From: Stutzerimonas kunmingensis
GTDB taxonomy: Bacteria > Pseudomonadota > Gammaproteobacteria > Pseudomonadales > Pseudomonadaceae
Length of the DNA: 64,000 bases
Assembly: GCF_900114065.1 (NCBI RefSeq)
Contig: NZ_FORS01000010.1
Span: forward strand, 1-64,000
Direction: 5' to 3'
In this document: positions 29,655 through 38,012 of the stretch, one piece after another
Position numbering within the stretch: position 1 is the stretch's first letter
Layout of the letters: each line of letters begins with the position of its first letter
Program-made: the position numbers and the translations under genes
The notes under the pieces: model-generated
What the model saw: only the letters and a program-made list of their open reading frames with translations
Told to the model about the DNA's origin: nothing
Databases searched by the model: none

Positions 29655-30581
29655 ATGAATGTTCTTGTAAGCGGTGTAGCTGGCGACATTGGTTTGGGAA
29701 TTGCTCGGATACTCAAGGAATGGGGGGTGTTTTCCGAACTACATGGAATAGATATTCATCCGGATCACCCTGGGTTATTTGTTCTTGATAAGTGTGATGT
29801 TGCTCCGCGAGCCAATGAGGATAAGTATCTCTCTTGGGTTGCTGATTATATCTCTAAAAATGGAATTGATGTTTTTATTCCGAGTAGCGAAGCGGAAATT
29901 AGTACGCTGGCTTCAGCTGGTATAACTGATATTGCTGGTGCCTCGATTATTCGTAACAATAAGTTTACAGTTCAGAGGTCTCTAGATAAATTTGACTGTC
30001 TTTCTCATTTAAAGTCATGCGGTATATCCGTGCCCGCCAATGGAATAGTAGGGTGCACAACTCCATCAAGCTACCCGGTAATCGTGAAACCTCGCTCTGG
30101 CCAAGGCAGCAAGGGCGTTACATTGATAAAAAGCGCAGATGAATTAAAGGTGTGTAATGTTGGCTGGGTCTGGCAGGAATGTTTGCTGCCTGATAACCAA
30201 GAATATACCTGCCCAGTTTACGTATCATCGAAAACAGATATGCGCACTTTGATTATCAAACGAAAGCTAATGGGAGGATTGACTGGAAGCGGCATCATTG
30301 TCGATAACGTAGAAATTGATGAGTATGTCCGCGCTATTGCGAAAGCCATGCAGCTAGAAGGAGCGATAAACATACAGCTACGCTTAACCGAAAGCGGCCC
30401 ACTATTGTTTGAGATCAACCCCCGCCTTTCTAGTACGTTAGTTTTTCGTGACAAGATAGGCTTTACAGATCTTCGGTGGTGGATAGCTGACAGTTTAGGC
30501 TTTGAAAGCCCTGAATATTATGCGCCAAAACCAGGGACGAGATTTTATCGTGGTGCACAGGAATATATTTCTAATAGTTAA
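29655..30581 (+). CDS. ATP-grasp ligase-like protein in the pse block
   Basis: 308 residues. The N-terminal Rossmann-like region (VLVSGVAGDIGLGIARILKE) and the ATP-grasp core (YPVIVKPRSGQGSKGVTLI, then INIQLRLTESGPLLFEINPRLSSTL with metal-binding Glu and Asn) resemble the carbamoyl-phosphate-synthase-type ATP-grasp proteins. These enzymes join a carboxylate to an amine, thiol or similar group via an acyl phosphate. Placed between pseG and pseI in a cluster without pseH, it is a candidate for acylating an amino group of the sugar or the finished nonulosonate. That role is inference. Confidence 0.8.
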   Translation: MNVLVSGVAGDIGLGIARILKEWGVFSELHGIDIHPDHPGLFVLDKCDVAPRANEDKYLSWVADYISKNGIDVFIPSSEAEISTLASAGITDIAGASIIRNNKFTVQRSLDKFDCLSHLKSCGISVPANGIVGCTTPSSYPVIVKPRSGQGSKGVTLIKSADELKVCNVGWVWQECLLPDNQEYTCPVYVSSKTDMRTLIIKRKLMGGLTGSGIIVDNVEIDEYVRAIAKAMQLEGAINIQLRLTESGPLLFEINPRLSSTLVFRDKIGFTDLRWWIADSLGFESPEYYAPKPGTRFYRGAQEYISNS

Positions 30582-30596
30582 GATCGAGATCCTAGA

Positions 30597-31658
30597 ATGA
30601 CAGTCCCTTATATAACCATCGATGGGCGCCGAATTTCTGTCGATGAACAGCCTTACGTTATTGCTGAAGTCTCTGCTAATCATAATGGTAAGTTGGAGAA
30701 TGCTTTAAAGTTAATAGAAGTTGCAAAAAAAAGTGGGGCGTCCGCAGTCAAGCTTCAGACCTATACTGCAGATACAATCACTCTTGACTGCGACTCTGAA
30801 GAATTTAGAATCCGCGGCGGTCTGTGGGATAATAAGACTCTTTATCAACTCTACCAAGAAGCCCACATGCCTTGGGAATGGCACAAGACACTGTTCGAGC
30901 ATGCTCGAAAGTGCGACATCACGATGTTCAGCTCGCCATTCGACAACACTGCGGTCGATCTGCTGGAGGGGCTAAACGTACCAGCCTACAAAATCGCCTC
31001 TTTCGAGGCCATTGACTTGCCCTTGATCAAATATGTAGCTAGTACGGGCAAGCCTATGATCATTTCTACCGGTATGGCCGATGCAGAGGAAATTGCCGAG
31101 GCCATAGAGGCTGCGCGTGAGGGGGGATGCAACGAGTTGGCTGTACTGCATTGCGTCAGCGGCTATCCGGCTGCTGCGGAGGATTACAACCTACGTACTA
31201 TTCCCGATATGATCATGCGTCATGGCTTGGTAACAGGGCTTTCTGATCATACTTTGGACAATACCACGGCCCTTACCAGTGTGGCGCTGGGGGCCTCGAT
31301 AATTGAAAAGCATTTTACCCTAGATCGCTCTGCTGGCGGTCCGGATGACAGCTTTTCACTAGAGCCTCAGGAGTTGGCTGCATTATGCCGTGATACTAAA
31401 ACGGCTTGGCAGGCACTTGGGCGGGTGGATTACGGACGTAAATCGAGCGAACAGGGCAGTGTCAAGTTTCGACGCTCGCTTTACTTTGTAAAAGATCTAA
31501 AGGCAGGCGATGTTATTACGCTAGATGCGGTTCGCAGCGTTAGGCCGGGATTCGGGGTTGCGCCTAAATATATCGATATGGTTATAGGGGCAACGGTTTC
31601 GTGCAGTGTACTTAAAAATACACCCGTCACATTGGATAAATTGAGTTTGCGGTGCTAG
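30597..31658 (+). CDS. pseI: PseI: pseudaminic acid synthase
   Basis: 353 residues. The N-terminal NeuB-type TIM barrel (about 1-285; VIAEVSANHNGKLENALKLI, FSSPFDNTAVDLLE, HCVSGYPA, GLSDHT, EKHFTLDRS with PGGPDD-like segment) condenses PEP with the trideoxy diamino altrose. The C-terminal SAF/antifreeze-like domain (about 295-353; RSLYFVKDLKAGDVIT) closes the active site. Similarity is to PseI rather than to NeuB or LegI. The 15-base gap from the ATP-grasp gene keeps it in the operon. Confidence 0.92.
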   Translation: MTVPYITIDGRRISVDEQPYVIAEVSANHNGKLENALKLIEVAKKSGASAVKLQTYTADTITLDCDSEEFRIRGGLWDNKTLYQLYQEAHMPWEWHKTLFEHARKCDITMFSSPFDNTAVDLLEGLNVPAYKIASFEAIDLPLIKYVASTGKPMIISTGMADAEEIAEAIEAAREGGCNELAVLHCVSGYPAAAEDYNLRTIPDMIMRHGLVTGLSDHTLDNTTALTSVALGASIIEKHFTLDRSAGGPDDSFSLEPQELAALCRDTKTAWQALGRVDYGRKSSEQGSVKFRRSLYFVKDLKAGDVITLDAVRSVRPGFGVAPKYIDMVIGATVSCSVLKNTPVTLDKLSLRC

Positions 31659-31751
31659 AAGGCGTCCAAGAGTGGTATGAATGCGACATATCATTGGATG
31701 TTCAGAACAATAGTCTAGTTGGTTTTTTGTTGGGTTTTTATGGTGAGAAGC

Positions 31752-32558
31752 ATGGATAAATTTAAAATAAAAGAATTCTTAGATAATTGTATTTATGTTG
31801 CGTATAACATTGTAGCTAAGCTGGTTTTTCTGGCAAATTATAAAGTTAGGCATGTTGTTAAAGGGAATTTGGTATATAAAAACAAACATAAAGGTGAGCG
31901 TTGCTTTATATTGGGAACAGGCCCCTCTTTAGGTGGGTTAAGCGATAGACAAGTTGCGCAGTTGGGTGGCGAGTATACCTTTGGCTTGAATTCTTTATAT
32001 AAGGCCGATGTGGGGAAGGCTTTACGTCCTGATTATTATGCTTTAGTTGATAATAATTATTGGGAGTGCTTGCAAGGCACATATTCGGATGTTGTTAGTT
32101 TGTATAAAGAGGCCCCGCCAGTTTTTATAACAGACCCTCGGGCAAAAGGAATAGTTGAAGAGATTCAGCAAGAGGTGAGTGCCATTTATGTGTATGCAAA
32201 AAAATATCCAGTAGGCCAGGTTAGCTTTGAACTAGATAAAGATATCTATGGGTTGATGAATGTTGTAAGTGTTTGTATTGTTTCTGCGATGTATATGGGG
32301 TTTAAAGAGATTTATTTGTTGGGGTGCGATTATAACGCTTTTTGCAATTTTGGGCATGGTCATTGTTATGATGATGAAAAGGAGATGGAGGAGGTCTCAT
32401 ATAACCTTGCCTTTTATCTTAAGTACTATCATATCACCACGGAGTTCCATTATTTAATAGCGAAGCTCGCAAAAAAGCACGGCGTTAGTGTTGTAAATTT
32501 AACCGATGTGAGTTTGTTGGATGCTTATCCACGCCGCCCGGTTGCTTCCGTTATTTAG
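31752..32558 (+). CDS. DUF115/GT42-like protein, candidate nonulosonate transferase
   Basis: 268 residues, AT-rich. The N-terminal RCFILGTGPSLGGLS resembles the GxGPSL nucleotide-binding motif shared by DUF115 (Maf-type flagellin glycosyltransferases) and GT42 sialyltransferases. A second segment, SVCIVSAMYMGFKEIYLLG followed by CDYN, matches the corresponding region of those proteins, where a Tyr/Asp-rich stretch follows. Both families transfer CMP-activated nonulosonic acids, and the gene follows pseI. A role as pseudaminyltransferase of the O-unit is therefore proposed; it may instead have a different MptE-like function. ATG 31752 has GGTGAG upstream; ATG 31740 is possible. Confidence 0.65.
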   Translation: MDKFKIKEFLDNCIYVAYNIVAKLVFLANYKVRHVVKGNLVYKNKHKGERCFILGTGPSLGGLSDRQVAQLGGEYTFGLNSLYKADVGKALRPDYYALVDNNYWECLQGTYSDVVSLYKEAPPVFITDPRAKGIVEEIQQEVSAIYVYAKKYPVGQVSFELDKDIYGLMNVVSVCIVSAMYMGFKEIYLLGCDYNAFCNFGHGHCYDDEKEMEEVSYNLAFYLKYYHITTEFHYLIAKLAKKHGVSVVNLTDVSLLDAYPRRPVASVI

Positions 32559-32574
32559 TTTAGTGTAGGTGCTT

Positions 32575-33216
32575 ATGAAGATTTTTGGATACACTATTAC
32601 TTATTTGCTTTCAAAAGTAATAAAGAAATTGCGGTTTCCCTCGGTTATAGATTCCGAAATTCATAAGTCAGCCAAAGTAGAGGCGGGTACGAATTTTGTT
32701 TCATCACGTATGGGGCGCTACAGCTTTTGTGGTTACGATTGTGATATCTCTCATTGTGATATAGGTGCTTTTACCTCTATCGCCAGTGGCGTCGTCATCG
32801 GGGGCGCCAGGCACCCGATGGAGTGGGTAAGTATGTCGCCTGTCTTTTACAGGGGGCGAGACAGTGTCACAAAAAAATTTGCCGAGCACACGTTACAGAT
32901 TGCATCTAAGATCTACATCGGAAGCGACGTATGGATAGGGAGATCGGCAATTATTTTACCCGGCGTCTGTATCGGCAATGGAGCTGTAGTTGGGGCAGGA
33001 GCAGTTGTAACGAAAGATGTGCCATCTTACGCCATCGCTGTCGGCAATCCGGCAAAAATCATTAGATATCGATTTAGCCCAGCTGTGATAAACCAGCTGG
33101 AGGAGATAAAATGGTGGGAGTTTTCAGATGCAAAGTTGGCTAATTTAGGCGGTAAATTCAATGACTTAGATGCTTTTTTGCATGAGCTGAAGAGTGTAGA
33201 AAAGGGCGTGCTATAG
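32575..33216 (+). CDS. CatB/XAT-type hexapeptide acetyltransferase
   Basis: 213 residues. After a hydrophobic N-terminus come left-handed beta-helix repeats (about 40-190) with GSDVWIGRSAIILPGVCIGNG, GAVVGAGAVVTKDVPSYAI and the terminal VGNPAKIIRYRF typical of xenobiotic/CatB and NodL-like acetyltransferases. The catalytic His is probably in GGARHPMEWVS. It is a likely O-acetyltransferase acting on a sugar of the O-unit. N-acetylation in place of PseH is a less likely alternative. ATG 32575 has AGGTG just upstream. Confidence 0.82.
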   Translation: MKIFGYTITYLLSKVIKKLRFPSVIDSEIHKSAKVEAGTNFVSSRMGRYSFCGYDCDISHCDIGAFTSIASGVVIGGARHPMEWVSMSPVFYRGRDSVTKKFAEHTLQIASKIYIGSDVWIGRSAIILPGVCIGNGAVVGAGAVVTKDVPSYAIAVGNPAKIIRYRFSPAVINQLEEIKWWEFSDAKLANLGGKFNDLDAFLHELKSVEKGVL

Positions 33217-33253
33217 CCTAAGTCCTCGGTGTGCCAGCAAAGAGTTTAAAGCC

Positions 33254-34417
33254 ATGTGTGGAAACTTTCTAAAGTCGGAGCGTCGGCATCTCTATGTTAT
33301 GGCCTTTGTTATATTGTTCGTGTTTTTTAGTTTCTTTATAAATAGTCCATTCTCTTTGTTGGTGGGTACTTTAGTTGTAGGGATTTATTCTATTTCTGAT
33401 ATTATCCAAAAGCCTGTTTCGCGTAATGTTTTGGTTTTTTTGTTGTTGTTTTCAATGTTTATAATTCCAGTTTTCTTGGCTTTAAATCATGGCTTCAGCG
33501 TGTTTTTCTATTACGTATCAACCGTTTTTTGTTTTTTTGCAGCTCGTAAAATGGTATCGATCCATAGATGTTTGGTGTTGCAGGCTTATCAGTTTTCATT
33601 TTATTTTTTATTTTTTATTTTTATTTTTCTTTATTATATCTATAGGGATGAGGCTGAGCCTTTTGGAGCTATTATTGAGGGTGCAAGTACTAATGGGGTT
33701 CCGTCGTATTTTATAGTTTTGCAAGTGACGCTGTCTTTAATCGCTTTTTCTATTAATGGCAGGCTTCCTTTATTGTCTGCGGCTATGACCTTTTTCATTG
33801 CGGTGCTAGGCATTGGAAGAGGTGCTATATTGGCGGCCTTTGCTATTTTTGCTTTCAGCTTTCTATTTAACTTTTGTCTCGATGTTAAATATAAAAGAAC
33901 TGGTAGGGTTTTGGGTGTTATAGGATTTGTTGCTGTTTTGTTTTTTGTTTTTTGTTTTAGCTATGATGCTGTTTTCGAGTATTTTTATGCTAGAACAAAT
34001 CTTTCCAGAGGATTATATGATTCCGCTAGGGTTGAAATGATTAGTGATTACGTAGGGGGCATTTCCGCTATAGGTCTTTTTGCTGGCTCCAGTTTTGATG
34101 GTACTGTAATTGCTGAGCTCTATGGAAATAATCCTCATAATTCCTTTATACGATCTCATTCTTATATGGGCTTGGGTGTATTTTTGATGGTTTTGTTTTC
34201 GCCGTTTTTGTTCTTTTTTTCAAGAGTAAAGTTCTCTGCTAAGATTGCTTATTTTTCGCTTGTGATGATTTTGTTTTTTAGAGCATTTTCTGAGCCAATA
34301 TTGTTTCCAACATTGTTGGATATTTTTTACTTTGTTATATTTTTGTTTTTCTTTAAGGGGCAGGCTGTTAGGCGTCCTACGGTTTTACATAATAAGGGTG
34401 CTGTATTATGGCGGTGA
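33254..34417 (+). CDS. wzy: O-antigen polymerase Wzy
   Basis: 387 residues, very hydrophobic and Phe-rich, with about ten or more transmembrane helices and one larger periplasmic loop (about 240-305; ARTNLSRGLYDSARVEMI...NNPHNSFIRSHSYMGLG). The NPHN motif followed by a helix is typical of Wzy/WaaL-type polymerases and ligases. Wzy joins O-units at the periplasmic face. The gene is one of the most AT-rich in the window, as is common for wzy, and is assigned by topology and location rather than by strong sequence identity. It ends 4 bases before the amidotransferase gene. Confidence 0.82.
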   Translation: MCGNFLKSERRHLYVMAFVILFVFFSFFINSPFSLLVGTLVVGIYSISDIIQKPVSRNVLVFLLLFSMFIIPVFLALNHGFSVFFYYVSTVFCFFAARKMVSIHRCLVLQAYQFSFYFLFFIFIFLYYIYRDEAEPFGAIIEGASTNGVPSYFIVLQVTLSLIAFSINGRLPLLSAAMTFFIAVLGIGRGAILAAFAIFAFSFLFNFCLDVKYKRTGRVLGVIGFVAVLFFVFCFSYDAVFEYFYARTNLSRGLYDSARVEMISDYVGGISAIGLFAGSSFDGTVIAELYGNNPHNSFIRSHSYMGLGVFLMVLFSPFLFFFSRVKFSAKIAYFSLVMILFFRAFSEPILFPTLLDIFYFVIFLFFFKGQAVRRPTVLHNKGAVLWR

Positions 34418-34421
34418 AAGT

Positions 34422-35546
34422 ATGATTTGTGTAAAGTGTATTATGGATGCGTCGGATCCTAATATAAGCTTCGATGATCAAGGCGTCTGTGATTATTGTA
34501 ATAATTTTAGTTCGGAAATATTGCCCAATTGGCACCCAGATCAGCGTGGTGCAGCGGAACTTGAAGCGCTCGCCACGAAGATCAAGAACCAGGGGGAAGG
34601 CCAGGATTTTGATTGCATTATCGGCTTGAGTGGCGGCCTTGATAGTTCATATGCAGCTTACATAGCTAAGGAGAAAATGGGGCTGCGACCATTGCTTTTC
34701 CATGTCGACGCTGGATGGAATACTGACCAAGCAGTAGGCAATATCGAAAAGTTGGTGGATGGCCTTGGTCTGGATCTCTACACCGAAGTGATTAACTGGG
34801 AAGAGATGAAAGATTTGCAGGTTGCTTTCCTACGCTCGCAAATCGCTGATCAGGACATGCCGCAAGATGGTGCGTTCTTTTCAGCTTTATATAAGTTTGC
34901 TCGACAGCATAAAATAAAATATGTCTTGACAGGCGCTAATTATTCCACTGAGTGCTGTCGTGAGCCTGAGGAATGGGGGGCGTATCCGGGGATTGATAAA
35001 ACCCTCTTCAGGGACATTCATCGGCGCTTCGGTAAGCGTTCACTGAAGACTTTTCCTTTGGTGGATATTCTGATTTATAAAATCTTATATCAGCGCGTGC
35101 TGGGGATGAAGATTGTCAAACCTCTGAATCTGGTGCCTTACATAAAGAAGGATGCAGAGGAGGAGTTGGGGCGGCTGTTTGGCTGGCAAAAATTTCAGCA
35201 TAAGCACCACGAGTCCCGCTTTACGCGCTTCTATGAAGATTACTGGATGCCACGTAAATTCGGCTATGAGAAGCGTCGCGCTCATTTCTCCAGCCTGATC
35301 ATGACTGGGCAGATGGCCCGAGACGAGGCACTGGAGCGTATAGCCAAGCCGGAGATGGACGAGCAGTTCCTGAAAACGGAATTCGAGTTCGTGGCCAACA
35401 AGCTGGGGCTGTCGGTCGATGAGCTGCAGGCGATTTTCGATGGGGAAAACAAAACCTATCGTGACTACAAGAACAAACGCTTTCTTATCGGTATCGGCTC
35501 GCGCGTGATGAGCGCACTTGGATTGGAAAGAAGGCTTTTCAGATGA
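34422..35546 (+). CDS. wbuX: N-acetyl sugar amidotransferase (WbuX/LfnA/WbpG family)
   Basis: 374 residues. The N-terminal Cys motifs (CVKC and CDYC) suggest a zinc-binding cluster. The PP-loop ATP pyrophosphatase motif GLSGGLDSSYAAYIAKE lies at about 67-83. LfnA in P. aeruginosa O12 and WbuX in E. coli O145 convert an acetamido group into acetamidino, giving L-FucNAm, with ammonia from partner HisH/HisF-like proteins; these two genes follow here, and then fnlABC. The order wbuX-wbuY-wbuZ-fnlA-fnlB-fnlC matches what I recall of E. coli O145. ATG 34422 is chosen because GGTGAAAG precedes it. Confidence 0.9.
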   Translation: MICVKCIMDASDPNISFDDQGVCDYCNNFSSEILPNWHPDQRGAAELEALATKIKNQGEGQDFDCIIGLSGGLDSSYAAYIAKEKMGLRPLLFHVDAGWNTDQAVGNIEKLVDGLGLDLYTEVINWEEMKDLQVAFLRSQIADQDMPQDGAFFSALYKFARQHKIKYVLTGANYSTECCREPEEWGAYPGIDKTLFRDIHRRFGKRSLKTFPLVDILIYKILYQRVLGMKIVKPLNLVPYIKKDAEEELGRLFGWQKFQHKHHESRFTRFYEDYWMPRKFGYEKRRAHFSSLIMTGQMARDEALERIAKPEMDEQFLKTEFEFVANKLGLSVDELQAIFDGENKTYRDYKNKRFLIGIGSRVMSALGLERRLFR

Positions 35547-36157
35547 TTACCATCATCAATTACGGTCTGGGCAACATCCAAGCATTCGTCAACGTCTACA
35601 AGCGGCTGCATATCCCAGTCAAGGTAGCGACGAACGCCGAGCAGCTAACCGGGGCCAGCAAACTGATCCTGCCCGGCGTAGGTGCGTTCGACCATGCCAT
35701 GCAGCGGCTGAACGCTTCGGGCATGCGGCAGACGCTTGATGACATGATTATCGGGCAGGGCGTACCTGTACTGGGTATTTGCGTGGGTATGCAAATGCTC
35801 GCAGACTCCAGTGAAGAAGGTGTGCTGCCTGGCCTGGGGTGGATTCCAGGCCAGGTGCGCAGTTTCCATTCGGTGCCCGAGTCGAGCGAGCTGGCTCTTC
35901 CCCATATGGGCTGGAACGATGTGCTGCCAACGCCTGGCAGCCCGTTGTTCCGAGGGCAACAGGAAAGCTGGCTGTTCTATTTTCTTCATTCCTACTTCTT
36001 CGAGTGCGCTGAGCCTGAGCATATTGCTGCTACTGCCATCTATGGCGCTGGTTTTAGTTGTTCAGTCTCATCGAAGAATGTGCATGGGGTGCAGTTCCAC
36101 CCCGAGAAGAGCCACCACTGTGGCGTCGCCCTGCTGAAGAACTTCGCGGAACTGTGA
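35543..36157 (+). CDS. wbuY: HisH-like glutaminase subunit for sugar amidation
   Basis: 204 residues, class I glutamine amidotransferase. The catalytic Cys80 is in LGICVGMQM, and the His/Glu pair is in GVQFHPEKSH. It releases ammonia from glutamine. Normally HisH serves histidine biosynthesis, but here it overlaps the stop of the amidotransferase gene (ATGA) and is followed by a divergent HisF, so it is the dedicated paralogue for acetamidino-sugar formation. No other his genes are present. Confidence 0.9.
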   Translation: MITIINYGLGNIQAFVNVYKRLHIPVKVATNAEQLTGASKLILPGVGAFDHAMQRLNASGMRQTLDDMIIGQGVPVLGICVGMQMLADSSEEGVLPGLGWIPGQVRSFHSVPESSELALPHMGWNDVLPTPGSPLFRGQQESWLFYFLHSYFFECAEPEHIAATAIYGAGFSCSVSSKNVHGVQFHPEKSHHCGVALLKNFAEL

Positions 36158-36158
36158 A

Positions 36159-36944
36159 ATGTTGAGACCACGCATTATCCCCTGCCTGTTGATTCAAGAC
36201 AGCGGCCTCGTCAAGACCATTCGTTTCAAGGATCCAAAATACGTTGGTGATCCGATTAATGCAGTGAAGATCTTCAACGAGAAGGAAGCGGACGAGCTGA
36301 TCGTCATCGATATCGACGCCACTGCCAAGGGCCGAGAGCCCGACTATCAGCAGATCGCTCACCTTGCCTCTGAGTGCCGAATGCCGCTTTGCTACGGCGG
36401 AGGCGTGCGTACAGCCGAACAGGCCAAGCGCATCATCGCGCTGGGCGTCGAGAAGGTTGCCATCAGTTCGGCTGCACTGGCCAACCCCGCACTGATTAGT
36501 GAAATCGCTGCCGAGATTGGTCGGCAGAGTGTGGTCGTAGTACTTGATCACAAGCAGCGGTTACTGGGTAAGACTCAGGACGTCTGGACCCATAACGGCA
36601 CGAGCAACACCAAACGCGGCGTCGTCGAGGTCGCGTTGGAAATGGAGAGGCTCGGAGCGGGTGAGATCGTCATCAACTCCATCGATAACGACGGGAAGAT
36701 GAAAGGCTATGACCTCGCGCTGGCTGCGCACTTGCGCGAGCTGTTGACCGTCCCGCTGACGGTGCTTGGTGGCGGCGGCGGCCTCGATGATATGCACAAG
36801 GTGGTCGCTGCCTGTGGTGTTGTTGGCGTCGCGGCAGGTAGTTTTTTCGTGTTCAAGGGCCCTTATCGCGCGGTGTTGATTAGCTATCCCACCGCACAGC
36901 AAAAACTCGACTCTATCTATTCAGCCTTGCAGGATGGCCGCTAA
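36159..36944 (+). CDS. wbuZ: HisF-like ammonia-channel subunit for sugar amidation
   Basis: 261 residues, a TIM barrel clearly homologous to HisF (RIIPCL at the N-terminus, DELIVIDIDAT, GGGVRT, EIVINSIDNDG). The position equal to catalytic Asp11 of HisF is Leu11 (RIIPCLLIQDSG against canonical RIIPCLDV), while the second key Asp (VVVLDHKQ) is kept. Loss of Asp11 suggests it cannot make imidazole glycerol phosphate and only channels ammonia from the WbuY glutaminase to WbuX. It begins one base after the wbuY stop. Confidence 0.9.
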   Translation: MLRPRIIPCLLIQDSGLVKTIRFKDPKYVGDPINAVKIFNEKEADELIVIDIDATAKGREPDYQQIAHLASECRMPLCYGGGVRTAEQAKRIIALGVEKVAISSAALANPALISEIAAEIGRQSVVVVLDHKQRLLGKTQDVWTHNGTSNTKRGVVEVALEMERLGAGEIVINSIDNDGKMKGYDLALAAHLRELLTVPLTVLGGGGGLDDMHKVVAACGVVGVAAGSFFVFKGPYRAVLISYPTAQQKLDSIYSALQDGR

Positions 36945-36974
36945 GCGACTCTGCACCTCGACTCTAGGTTTTTT

Positions 36975-38009
36975 ATGTTCAAAGGAAAAAAGTTACTCAT
37001 TTCTGGTGGCACCGGCTCTTTCGGCAACGCCGTACTCAAGCGCTTTCTCGATACGGATATCAATGAAATCCGCATTTTCAGCCGTGACGAGAAAAAGCAA
37101 GATGATATGCGTAAACGCTACGCCAACTCCAAGCTGAAGTTTTATATTGGTGATGTGCGCGATTACCAGAGCTTGTTGAACGCGACGCGAGGGGTGGACT
37201 ACATCTTCCATGCTGCAGCGTTGAAGCAGGTCCCGTCGTGTGAGTTTCACCCTATGGAGGCGGTTAAAACCAATGTGCTTGGCACCGAGAATGTCTTGGA
37301 GGCTGCAATCCAGAATGAAGTGAATCGAGTGGTTTGTCTTAGTACGGATAAGGCCGTTTACCCGATCAATGCCATGGGTATTTCCAAGGCAATGATGGAA
37401 AAGGTCATGGTCGCCAAGTCGCGTAATGTTGATGAGAGCAAGACGGTCATTTGCGGCACGCGATACGGAAACGTGATGGCTTCGCGTGGTTCGGTAATCC
37501 CTTTGTTTATCGAGCAGATTCGTGCCGGCAAGCCGTTGTCGATCACGGATCCGAATATGACCCGTTTTATGATGACCTTGGCCGATGCGGTCGATCTGGT
37601 GCTCTATGCCTTCGAGCACGGTAATAACGGCGACCTGTTCGTACAGAAAGCGCCGGCTGCAACCGTAGAAACCTTGGCGCTGGCGCTGACCGATCTGGTT
37701 GGAAATCCCGACCATCCAATCCAGGTGATTGGTACTCGCCATGGCGAAAAGCTTTATGAAGCTTTGCTCAGTCGCGAGGAAATGGCTTGCGCCGAGGATA
37801 TGGGAAAGTATTTCCGTGTACCGCCGGATCTGCGTGACCTCAATTACGCAAAGTTCGTGGAGCAGGGTGAAACAAAAATCTCGCGCACTGAAGACTACAA
37901 CTCGCACAACACCGAGCGACTGGATGTAGCGGGGATGCAGCAGCTGCTCCTGAAGCTTGACTTCATGCGCGCTATCCAGCGCGGTGAGCACGCAACGCCC
38001 GAGGAGTGA
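36975..38009 (+). CDS. fnlA: FnlA/WbjB: UDP-GlcNAc 4,6-dehydratase/5-epimerase
   Basis: 344 residues, extended SDR. The nucleotide motif is LISGGTGSFGNAVLKRFL (about 8-25); catalytic segments are AAALKQVPSCEFHPMEA, STDKAVYPINAMGISKAM (here Met in the Tyr position, typical of this dehydratase branch) and RYGNVMASRGSVIPLF. It opens the UDP-L-FucNAc pathway, making UDP-2-acetamido-2,6-dideoxy-beta-L-arabino-hexulose and its 3-epimer. The first product is identical to that of PseB, so it may also feed PseC. ATG 36975; it leads fnlA-fnlB-fnlC. Confidence 0.93.
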   Translation: MFKGKKLLISGGTGSFGNAVLKRFLDTDINEIRIFSRDEKKQDDMRKRYANSKLKFYIGDVRDYQSLLNATRGVDYIFHAAALKQVPSCEFHPMEAVKTNVLGTENVLEAAIQNEVNRVVCLSTDKAVYPINAMGISKAMMEKVMVAKSRNVDESKTVICGTRYGNVMASRGSVIPLFIEQIRAGKPLSITDPNMTRFMMTLADAVDLVLYAFEHGNNGDLFVQKAPAATVETLALALTDLVGNPDHPIQVIGTRHGEKLYEALLSREEMACAEDMGKYFRVPPDLRDLNYAKFVEQGETKISRTEDYNSHNTERLDVAGMQQLLLKLDFMRAIQRGEHATPEE

Positions 38010-38012
38010 AGG

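Noticed and set aside
25318-31658. Legionaminic or sialic acid pathway instead of pseudaminic acid
   Set aside because: PseC, PseF, PseG and PseI each resemble the pseudaminic branch, and no NeuC/LegB-type genes were seen.
35543-36944. hisH and hisF as part of histidine biosynthesis
   Set aside because: No other his genes are present, HisF lacks Asp11, and the pair overlaps wbuX and precedes fnlABC; it is the sugar amidation module.
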